Source: Micropterix aruncella
Taxonomy: Eukaryota; Arthropoda; Insecta; Lepidoptera; Micropterigidae
Assembly (NCBI GenBank): GCA_944548615.1
Contig: OX155954.1
Span: 7,723,498-7,787,497 of the forward strand
DNA: 64,000 bases
Reading direction: 5' to 3'
A program made the translations under genes and the position numbers. The notes under the pieces were generated by a model. That model was given only the letters and a program-made list of their open reading frames with translations. It did not search any database and had not been told where the DNA came from. How positions within the stretch are numbered: position 1 is the stretch's first letter; every line of letters begins with the position of its first letter. Shown here piece by piece: positions 12,901 through 24,900 of the stretch.

Positions 12901-15900
12901 ATCGAAATAAGAAGATACAGTATAAAAACAAAAATGAAATATTTAATTGCATTATGTAAGGGAAGATCGGAATGAGATGGACACTTGAAGGTGTGTTCCA
13001 CCACAACTACAACCGGTGAACCCATCACCTCAGGAAGTTTTAACAATATTTGATCGTTCTGTCTCTCATGAGGTGAGCGTAGAAAACTTGGGACGAAACA
13101 GTCCACTGTCTAGTTACGCCACTCGCCTGTAAGAGACCAACGCCTTACCGCGAGAAACCGGGTTTGCAGACAGCGGGCCGACACTCGCGCCCTTGCTTTC
13201 AGTTATGGCCAGATTTCTCCAGACTGGTTACGGGTTCAAGGTCGCTTACGCGGTCCTCACCCTTACGTAGCGGTGATTCGGTGTCTACCAAATCTATCGC
13301 GGACCAGGGCATCCTTTGCCCGGCTCTTCACCCAGTATCGGGTATATAATCGATCATTTCAAGAGCGGTAGCCGTAAGGTAAGCAACCGCCCCCGCTCTA
13401 TAGGAAACAAAGCCGTTTCCAGACTCCCCCGGTTTTCAGTCAGAATGCACAGTCGATTGGCTGACGCTGCACGGTGCGCAAACTGTCCAGGAGCACCCAA
13501 ACGGCGGTTCCCAGGGGAACTGGCCCGCAGGCACAGAGTCCTGCCTGTTCTCGCACTTCTGCGTGGAGACTACCGGATGGGTGCTGACATTAGAGTTGGA
13601 CTGACCCTAACACATGGGTTATAATGGCCCAACTGCACTGGGGCCATTAGCTGCCGGGATGAGATGGACAAAGGAATTAGGGATTTATGATTTTGAAATG
13701 TTTTTTCAAAGACGCGTGAAAGGTGGACGACCTGCTATATAGGTTTGGGTTGGCGGTGCTGAAGGAGTGGGAGTGAGATGAAAAGACAATCGTAAACTGA
13801 TCCGCAGCGTATAATTTATTTAAAGCGCCCTCTCTATATCTATTTCTTTTAGTGCGGCCTTTACACCTTATTAAATTATAACAGTTTTTAAAGACAAACT
13901 TTTTTATTTTATTGTTGCAATACCTTTAATTTCTTTTTAGGAATTAGTCACGGTTATAAGAGAAGAATTGCTGAGGGCGAACAGAACGCCGCAGGACAGG
14001 CCTGAACATCCTTGCGATGCTTACATGCTCGATTTTGACCAATTTAAAACGTTATACGTAGCATTGTCTCCGTGGGGGCAGGTACAGAACTCGGAAGCGC
14101 TCGCAATAAGAATGTTTCGGGTAAGTATCTCTAATTGTAGTACTTAATTATATTTGTAAGAGTTGGTGTCTAAAAGCAAAGGTAGTCATTATTATTATTG
14201 TTATTATTATATTATTGTTATTATTTCCAACATCTGTCAATAGAGGTTTTTATCAAGATCTGGATATGGCTATCAGATTTGGAACCCTAACTTTTGCAAA
14301 GATGTAAATATTCTGGAAAAGGTTCAGCGAAGGGCAACCAAAATGCCAGTGGGCCTGAAGAATAGGAATTATGAAGATCGCTTGAAATTACTTGTAATTA
14401 CTACACCAAACAAAGAAGACAAAGATTGGACCTGATTGAGACATATAAAATTCTAACACATTATTACGATGTACCTACACTGAAGAATATTTACAAATTC
14501 AACATCAACACAAATCTTCGAGGTCACAACGAAAAACAACCTTACAAAATTTAAATCTAATCCTCTTAAGAACGTTTTGCCAAATAGAGTGGTGGACATG
14601 TGGAATAAACTACCATTTGAAGTGATTAGTGCAAGCTCTATCAATCAATTTAAAAACAGACTCGATTTGTACCTAAAAACTTGTTAATATTGTTACATTA
14701 TATTGTTAATATTGTTTAGCTTTACAAGATCTGATCTGGACGTATCAGCAAAGCTGCCTGTCCAGAATAAATAATAATAACATACACTAGCAGCGTAAGG
14801 CTGATGCGTGTATTGCACTTCCACTTATTTGTAAACTTGTGACTGTTTGCACTAAGAAAAATGTATGTATGTAAATGTATGTAATGTAAAATCTTAAAGC
14901 CGTTGACATAGTCATTTCCTCTGGAAATGTATTTCAAGCATCCGTTACACAAATTGTTAAAAAATGTTTCCTGGGGTTCGATGCTGCAATTGCTTTATTT
15001 AGTTTCAACGAGTGTCCCTGCAATTGTTTGATGGTGTTCATAGTATACATGTTTCCGAGGTTGGGCACACTATAAGAAACTTGAAGCATTTTTTACTTTT
15101 CTATTAGGTGTCCTCGCTGCTTACATTTCTCTAATATTGTTAGACGAAGCTCTTTCAGTCGTACTTCGTGCAGTTTGTTTCTCTGAACTCCTGTTGCTCT
15201 ATATTGTTTTTAAAGTACTGATTTCATACTTAATAGAAGTATTTGAGGAGCTGGCGAACTGGGGATTGAGCGGACAAATAAGATAAATCACATTGTGGGT
15301 CTAGAATGGAATGTCGCTAATATTTTGTCAAAAATTGAGTTAAAGTCACTGTATTGCTTACAAGCTTTTATTTACTTTGCAGTGTTTGTTAATATGTATG
15401 TGTGTTTGTCTAGGTCAAATCTTGAAAGCTGAATTAGAAGCACTTCCTCTTATCCTGTAAAGTTGATTTTTTTCTCGTTAGTTTAGTTTAGTCTTTCGAG
15501 GAAGGTGTTGAACTCAGCTTTCAATGGCTTCACCGAACATATCCGGGCCCATTGGCAATAAAGGAGGGTGTCGGACGAGGTGGGACTAGTGAGCGGCCGC
15601 TCTACAGTTCTCCAGCGCGCGTGACGTTTCGGCTCGCTACAAGCCCTCATCAGCTAGTCTGCGATGACTAGGACGCGGAGAACCACCAGTCCCGCCCTCG
15701 GCCTCCCTCTCTCTACCTATCCATATTCTGTAGGATGCCTCCAGTGCCGCTTTCGAGGCTCTCTCCATGTATGAGCTCAGCGCCGCTCTTGGCAGGCCTA
15801 AATTCTTGAAGAGGCTGTAGAGTGACTTCGCCGGTAGTCCTCTTGCTCCGACTTCCACGGCGAAGAGATCAGTCTTGAATCCGTTTCTCACTATCCGGTC

Positions 15901-18900
15901 TACTAAATTGCAGTACTTGTTTACTTTGAAGTTGTGGTCCTTCGGTATGTTGCTTTCCCATGGGACTGTAAGTTCGACAAGTACAACATGCTTTGTCGCC
16001 ATTGAGAATATGAGAATATCCGGTCTGTAAGCTGTGGTGCAGATTTCTGAAGGCATTTGGTAATGCTTCTCATGTGTGTCCATCAGCAATTGCCAGTCCT
16101 TTGCTGCTCCCAAAATTGAGGACGGTTTAGTCCTATCTTTAGGCAGCTTCTTCGCTCCGGGTTTTACAAAGTTGACCTTCTTGAAGCCATTGCTCGTTTG
16201 CCCTTTTCTGGTCCGTGCAATAGATAGGCTGATAGCCTCTCTGATGATTTGGAGGACTTTATCATGGCGATAGGAATAATGGCCTCGGTCAAGCAGTATT
16301 TTGCAACCACATAGCAAATGTTTGGCAGTGCCTATGAACTCCTTACACGTCGGGCATACTTTATTTGTAGATTTCCCCCACCGAACTAGGTTACTCGGGT
16401 CAGGCAGAGTAAGTTGGAACGCATTTAGGTAGAACTTAAGCAGTTCAGGGGACCAGTTGTATATTAGGGATTTCCACTTCAATGCAGGGGGGATGCAGAA
16501 GTCACCCACAGTCAACCAGTCATTCTGCATTTCTAAGTTCAAGGCGTGCAGTTTGAAACCTTGCTCCATGTCCTCCTGGGCAAAATCTTTCAGTACTTCT
16601 TTGTCAGACTTAGCTGTTTCCATACCCAGTCCAGCTCTATTAGTGCGGATACCAACTTGGAATGATTTGTAGAAGTCGAGTCTTGATTCCATTTTATCTG
16701 ATAGCGATGTGTTCGGTAGGGCTCGAATGGCACTATCATTGGAGTCTTTGAGTATACATCGTTTGGCTATTCTCGCCTTTTGATAAAACGTTGACGGTTT
16801 CTTAATGTTTAGTCCAAAGTTGTTGTGAGATCTAAATAGAGTTGATGGGTCAGCTGGGTGAGCCAGGCCAAACCATGATTTCAGGGATCTGGTCACTTTA
16901 GAGTCTAATTTATTAAGATTTTGCTTAGAGAAGTCATAGACAAGAAATGGCCATGAAAGTTTTGATGTCAAGTAGTTATCGTAGATCCATGCCTTATGTG
17001 TACCAAGGAGGGGAAGATTGTCAGTTCGGCAAAGGTACTCATCAAAAAGTTTGACAATGTCCTCGGTGGGATGCTCCTTTCCTCTGCTAGTGATTTTTTT
17101 CCCTAGAAACTTGAAAGGAGCTTCATCAGCCACTGTTGCGATTGTTTTACCAGACACTGTCAGACCCGGGTCGTTTGAGATAAATTTTGTACCCTTCCTT
17201 ACTAAGTTCAAACAGTAGCACTTTGCCGGTTTAATATTCATTCCATTGGTCATTCCATTCCAATCTTCATTCCTTCAGTACATTATAGGTTACCCCCGTA
17301 ATGGTTTTTTGTCCATAATGGGGGGTAATGGTGTTATGAACTTAATGAAGGACTAAGCTGAGCACCCTTTTAACCTACAGATCCACATACCGCATACTTT
17401 TTCTCTCCGTAACCGACGCAGGGGGCCGGCTGCGTCCCCCTGCGTTCGGGGTTTTCCACTATCCCGAGAATATGAAAGTGCTCGTTTAGCCGGCGGCGTC
17501 TCATCGGCAGTCCGTCGTTTCTGGATAGTCTCGAGCGGTATCCGGTCGGTCCGAGAGCGGGTTCCTCGATAGGGCGCCTCGCTCGTTTTAGATTTGTACT
17601 TTTCCACTTTTTTCCGCTTCCGTCTCCGTCGAAGCGGCTTCGGTATAACGGGGGGGTCGGCCGATTCCCGTCGCGCGAGTTCGTCCGTTTCTTCGGCTCC
17701 TCGATATTGCGTCCCTTTGTCCGAGTGCGGTGATTCTGCGCGATCTTTTCGAGCATATTGTGACATTTTAGTTCGGATGGAGTTCGGCCAGAGTGGAGTT
17801 TTAGCATTAGCGGTAGTATTATGCGGTGCGACGCGTCGGTCGGTCCGCACTCCGATCCCGTCGGGGCATCGAGGAAGCGGAGCATATTATGGTTATCGGT
17901 GGGCGCTCTACGGAGCGGGTCGCCGGAGCCGGAGCGGCGTGCGTTTGGGCACTGGGAGCACTTGGGCGTTCTCTCAATGCGGTGGCGTTTGCAGGCGGTG
18001 GAGCGCGGCCGCTCGGGGCAGACGTGCGCGCGCGGCGGGCTGCGCGGGCTGGCGCTGGGCGGCGCGGGCGGTGCGTGTGCGGCGGCGCGCGCGCGGGCGC
18101 TGTTCTGTGCGCACGCGCCGCCGCTGCTGGCGCCGCGCGACCTGGCGCCGCCGCCCAGCCCCGCCGCCGAGGAGCTGGCGCAGGACGCCGTGGACTTCTT
18201 CCTGGGGTGAGTCGCGCCGCTTTTCCTCTCTTTGCCGCTGCCACGCGCGCTCCGCTCTTCCGCCGGCGCGAGGAGCGGGCGGACGGAGGGCATTATCTCC
18301 CTTATAAACCCAAATGACCGTTTCAAATTCCTCAGCGGGAAAATCACCAGTCAGAGAAAAGATGTCTCAAAAATTATTTCTGTATATCAAATACAGATTG
18401 ATCAATTCGTTAGACAGAAAAGTTTATACAATAAATATACAAGATTAATAATTACTTTATAACCTTTACCATTGTTTGACATAATAATACCAATGAAAAC
18501 AATCTTATAGTTTCCTCGCAAAAACAACAAATACAATTCTGATTCAAATTTAAGGATTTTGTTATTTCATGCGATAAGAACCATTTTCTAAAAATAAACT
18601 GGCTAAATGTTTTTATTATCTTACATACATGCGTTGATAATTCAATGAATAATCATAAACACTAACAGTGTTATTAAATAGATTTCCTTAATCCGCAGAC
18701 TATCCTCGGAATACTAAGTCCGCGTATTATCTCTTAATTCGGATATTAAAGCAATGGTATTAATAAACCAGCTTTAAACCTAGACTAGTTAGTCGGCGGA
18801 TTAGAGTGAAAACATGTTTTTCCATATAGTAACACCGTCATATTCCGTTTGTTATGTTGTCAACTTGGCTAGACTCAGGTCTCAGCTGTCATTTGAACTG

Positions 18901-21900
18901 CGACATAACCTCAATTCGCAATACCTCTGTTGTGTCGGCTGCTTGGTTTTAATAAGTAAAATGAAAGAATATTTATGCACTTACTAATTCTTTATTTATT
19001 ATTAAGGGCAACCATAACCTTGTTGACCAAAAAATAGTTTTGTCGATTGACATAGTTTTGTCCAGCTTCTCCGCCGACTCTTGGGAAGCAAAGATGGGTA
19101 CAGTCGATAACCTAGGTCTGCGCATTAAGCTTGAATCTGAAAGTAAAATGCAATAACATATTACTATAAAGTATAAAAATATATAGAAAGAAACAAATTA
19201 CAGAGAAACTAACCTTATTACAACCAACTGATTGCCGCGGCGACTTGCAGCTCGGGCTTCACGTATCCACCTTTTTTTGTCGCCTCGAACCTTAGGACGT
19301 ACCATATTCACAATTTTTAGAATACTCACCTTCCAGAAACGATACTTTTTGCGAAATTCCTAATCCGGCAATTTGACATTATGGGGTCGAAGCGCCTTTT
19401 GTAAAATTTCGGCTTTCGGAGCCTAAAAACGCGCAAACGTTGACGGTCCGAAAATAATTCACTTCATCCATTTTCTCACGGAATATCACGAATAACGAAC
19501 GCAAAATCTGAAGAAATCGCTGGTATGTCGCAAAACACGGAACTGTTCACCGCTATTCCTGCACTATTCCACCTCACACCACGGACTAAACTGACAGGAG
19601 ATAGTCTAGTAGTAATAGCGACGGAATAGTGCTATTCCAGGTTTATTAATGGCACTTTCGTTTATTCCGAGGATTACGCGCGGAATAGGAATTAGTCTGG
19701 GTTTATTAATAACACTGTGTAAAGAAAACATTATTTAAAAGTTTATAAATATTGCAAAAATGCAAATCAGTAATCAGATCCAAGGTGGTTCTATCAATAT
19801 GGCAAGGGACTGTATACATACATAGAAAGAATAACCCATAGCGAGAGTCCTCTACTTATTAAATACCATACCACAATTCACTCCACTAAGCTTAGCTGGG
19901 TTAAAGCGGGCATTACATTACATTAGATATATGTTTAACCCTTCCAATCGCGAACTAAAAATCAGCTGTCACTTACGCCGGCGACATTTTCGCTTGTAAA
20001 TTCGGCGCAAGTAAATGAACTTGAGTAAAACGACTATAACTTGTAAACCACTATACGGATCATAAAAAGAATAACTGTAAAATGATCGCATTGAAATTTG
20101 AAATATAAAACATTGTAAGATTATCTCGTAAAACAATTAAGATAATAATGAATAAATATTACAATGTTCGCGAACTGAAAAAAAGTCGCCTATTCAAATA
20201 ATTTCGATGTTTTTATCACAAAATACGTAAAATATGCAAAAACTGTAAATACAGTTATGTTCTTTATTAAATACTTTACCAAAACTTATATTTTGTTTTA
20301 CTTATTTGCATACAAAAACATTTAGTTACTCAGCCAAGAAAAAATCGATGTATTCGCCGAATGTCCGATGTGTGATGTCAAATTAGAAATCAAGTTGAAT
20401 TGAGCAAAATATAGCCAATTTTGTGATTATATACGATGTAAATCAAATAATAGCTGTTTCATAAGCGAATTAAACGAATATTACGTCATAATTCGCGATT
20501 TTTCGTTATAATTCGGGAAAAGAAAAGAACATTTTTTGCAAAGCTAACGTCAGACTATTTTACGCGATAAAACGTGAAAAAAAGCAGATGAGGTGTCCCA
20601 AATTAGAAATTCTCTTTCGAAAATCTTCCCTAGAATGCAAATCACTTACGGTTTTGCAGGAAATAGCACAATAATAACACGAAAATCACAAAATCACAAA
20701 CACTTCGGGCGTTCGCGGCTCGGCGACTCGGCCAGACGGCGATGGAATGGTATCTTTCCGTGTACCATCGCGACTTTATAGCCAAACGGAGTTATTCCAC
20801 CTTCCGCAGGTTAGTGCTAATTATGCACAAAACTGTTTCATGTATAGGGTATGTAAAATTTGTAATACGCAGCTCGGCGATATTGACGTATTCAATACGT
20901 CATCACTCGCTCTTAAGAAAGCAATTATTAATGACGGTATTGATTTAATATGTATGACTATATTATGGAACGTGTATTTACATAAAATTTTATTTACTTA
21001 TTATGACTCATTTCTTCCCAGTTCCTACCTCTCCCTATGTGTATTAATACTTCACAAAAATGATATTGTTGTGTTTTAATTATGAATATTTAAGTGGAAA
21101 CATGTAATTAGCTTTATTTTTTAAACTTAATAATTTTGTAACAAATTTATTGTAACAACTGTATGTTTCCTTAAAAATATAAAAAAAAAAAAAAGATTGT
21201 GTCAATCAATCGAATGTCAAAATAAAAGTAGTGAAGAATGTCAGAAAAATTAAAATTGTCCAGATTAGATAACTATTGGGTCCTTTTACCTATGAAGTTG
21301 CTGTTCTATAAAGAAAATTTAAAGCCAAAACTTTGTATGAAATATATATATTTAATTAATAGAAATATTGACTCCTATTAGAAAATCTGCATAGATAATC
21401 TCATTAAAATGACAAATCTATGCAGATTTGTAATTTTAAGAGAGTTGCTTAATTCCTCAGCTGTAAAACTCTCGTGTACAAGAACCAATGAATGCTTTGA
21501 AGGCGTTCATCACCGACTCTCCAAAGTTGATTTTTTCCCTTGTAAAAAGTTATCCAAATTCTGAAAAAAAAATAAACTCTATTGGAGCAATGTCTGGCAA
21601 GCGGTGACCGAGAGTCTCCAGCCGCAACTCCTGCAATGTTGCAGTGACATCTGTGGTTATAGTTGTCATGCAGAAGCAGTGGCGACGAGCGATTGACCAG
21701 GTTCGGTTATTTAATCACGAGTTTCTCCATCGTTGTTTGCAGTTCTTAACAGTATACATTTTTGATAACTGTATGGCCAGACTGTAAGAAGCTGTAATAT
21801 AAAATACTAGTACAGGATCTCATATTTGAAAATAATGCAAATTTTCAACATAACCATGGTTGCACAAGCAAAAATATTTGAGCCAAAACAAACGACAGAA

Positions 21901-24900
21901 AGACAAATAAACACCTGTTTTTTAAAAAAGAACAACATGGTCTTGAATTAAAATTTACATTAACTGTGTACTGTTAAGAACTGCAAACAACGGTAACTAA
22001 ATGTAAACGCTTCCATTTACGGTAACTAAATGGAAGCGAATCGTGAATGGAGTACGAGATCCAGCGGCACCGACAGCAGCGTATTGGCTGCGAGGGTGAC
22101 CCCCTCCCCAATCGCCGCCAAGGAATAAATTAATAAATAATAATAATGGTAACTGTATAGCCTGACTGCAAGCAGCTGTAATAGAAAACACTGGTGCAGG
22201 ATCTCATATTTAAAAATAATGCAAATTTTCAAATTTACCATGGTTGCTCAAATAAAAATATTGGAGCAAAAACAAATGACGCAAAGACAAATAAACAGCT
22301 GATTTTTAAAAAAGAATAACATGGCCTTGAATGAAAATTTATTTGAATTTGAAATTCTAACTCAAACACAAGTTATCTAAGTTCAAAATGGCCAGTGTGA
22401 AAAAACAGCAATTACATAGGTAAGGACCCAGTATAATAAATTTAAATTAAGATAGAATGTCAAAATAAATATGTCAAAGAATGTTAGAAAATTATTAAAC
22501 CCGCTCTTTTGGTTTACGAGTAGCAGGTATATAGATATTGTCGAATCGCTAATAATACAATTATAAATGTATAAATAAACTAAAGAAAGATTATGAGTTA
22601 CCATTTAATTAATTAAAAAACTGCTAATTTTCCAACACTAAGCAACCAGGATCCAGTTTTTTGTTACTAGGGCTAGCCTCAGGTACAATATTATACATTA
22701 TATTTAATGTATATCTGATCATTAGGATCAATGTGTATAAATGGGGTAGGGTCTGCAAGTATTTTTAAAAAACAGACTTACAGAGAAAAATGCTGAAAAA
22801 AATGTTGTCCAGACCTCATTGGCTATTTTTCAAATTTTCGCTTTTTTTTTTCAGCCTTCAAGAAGAGACTGGAAGCGCAAACGGTGACGATGAAGAAGAA
22901 CTAATGGAGAGGATTCGAGCTGCCGCCGTGGCGAGCGAATCGCCAATGCCGCCGCTGCACAGCCCCACTTCGGCCCTGCCGCCGCCCCCCGCGCCCCCCG
23001 CGCCCCCCGCGCCCCCCCTCGCCATGCCCCGCTCGCACTTCCTGGAGCTGTGGCGGCTGATGCACGACCTGGTGCTGTGCCGCGATGCGCACGACCCCCA
23101 TCTCTACCAGAGCGTCGTCAATGTCGGTCAGTGCTTTGAACGGTTCGCTCCCCGAGCGATTCATCTCGTTCAGCGTGAATGAATGGTGCTTAGTAGTGGT
23201 CGGCCACCGAGTCTCACTGGAGAGCTACTTCTCGACATTGGCGGCTGCATATTCTTGAGATCGACGTGGCTCGGAATGGTCATGCTTTCCTATAGTTATG
23301 AGATTAAATAGTATAGCGGGGGGGGGGGGGGGGTTAAGGTGACAGTGGAATATCATGTAGCCTAGTTCTTAATTTTGGCATTTGTTTGTCAATATCAATC
23401 AATCAGCAGTGATTTTTCAATCACATCCAATTTGTTTGATAGTTCTCGCAAGATCACCAACCGAGTCAAAATGAGAACAATCTACCAACGTCAAAGTAAA
23501 TAAATAATTTTACATCGAATTTAGTCATTTAATTATATCTAATAATGATGATAAAAATAAGCCAATTTTATTATTTACGTGGGGTTTTAAAAAGAATTAG
23601 TTTTTAATCGGTCGAACGCCACCAATACTTTTTATTTTGCGTCCTCTGACAGATCCACACAAAGCCAGGCCTCGCGAGGTAATTAGTCTCTCAGTGGCTC
23701 GTGCCAACAAGGGTTTGACAGTATCCTCCAAACCCCCAATACAGTTTGTGCGGGATGGCTCTAAAGGCAAAAAACATTTAACTACAAAACCTTTCTCAAT
23801 AATCGAGAAAGCTACAGATTGGACTCTGGAGGTTGATTCGGTCTCTAAGCAGTATAAATTCCCTGAAAGTCTCGGATGCACAGCCCTCCGTCCAGATATA
23901 ACTCTTTACTCTCTATCTCGGAAGGTGGCTCTTATTGTAGAATTAACTGTTCCATGGGAATCAAATATCCCAAAAGACCACGAGTACAAATTAAATAAAT
24001 ACCATGATCTTGCAAATGCCGTAACCCGGAACGGCTTCACTGTTCACCTTCACGCGGTGGAAGTTGGCGCTCGTGGCCTGCCAGCTAAATCTCTATTTCA
24101 CCTCTTTAAAGATCTTGGCCTTTCCAGAAAAATAATCAAATCTTTCTTAGAAAAATTATCTAAAACTGCGATTTGCGCATCTCAAATTCTATGGCTTCGA
24201 AGGGGGAGTGAATGGGTGGCAAGGTGAACGCTCACATGTGGCAAGACAGCTGTCCTAAACCTACCACAGCCGGTTCGTAAGTCCGGAATCCACTGCTCAC
24301 CCCCCAGAAGTGTAAAAAATAGTATTATGATGGGCCCGACTCCGGTCGGTGAATTCCATGGCAGCTCCGTTTGTATTTATTTATAAATGTATGATACGTG
24401 ACTAACAAGATTAATTACTAGGTAGCGACAGGGAGTTCATGAAAAACGATATTCTTTTTGTAGTATTTATTTACAAAATCGACCAAGAAGTTGCAGCGCA
24501 GTTTTTTGCATGTGAAGACTGGCTTCCGACCAGTTACATAAGTTATTTGCGCGGCCAACGCCATCTATGCATTTGTGCGCCCGGAATAAATAAATATAAA
24601 TCTCCACGGTCCCTACTTATACTATACTAGCTTGCATTTTTATGTATTTAGATTTTTTTATACTAATCAGGTAGATTATGGTAATTTTACATCCTGCCGA
24701 AAATTGAAATTCCGAAGTCCAGGAATCGAGCCCTGTGAGTCCCTACAAGATAGTTTTTCGACATTGATTGTGATCCCTTTATTTCAGGGTTTCTCAAACT
24801 TATGATGCCACGTAACCTTAGTAAAGTTTCCAAACGACTTCGAACCCCTAACACAACTCTCCCCCCACCACTCCAAAAGAAAGAAATTAAGAAAAATAAA

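Noticed and set aside
13316..13624. 102-codon plus-strand frame in the GC-rich repeat
   Set aside because: Not open in the sister copy at 7130-7690, so probably not coding.
17594..18317. Long plus-strand frames of 163-237 codons and the 141-codon minus-strand frame around exon j
   Set aside because: High GC removes stop codons in all frames. Only the frame giving [12 protein letters not shown] in phase with its neighbours is supported.
20747..21079. 110-codon plus-strand frame
   Set aside because: AT-rich intronic sequence, no conserved motif and no splice context.
22901..23164. 87-codon minus-strand frame
   Set aside because: Antisense of TBC1D9 exon k.
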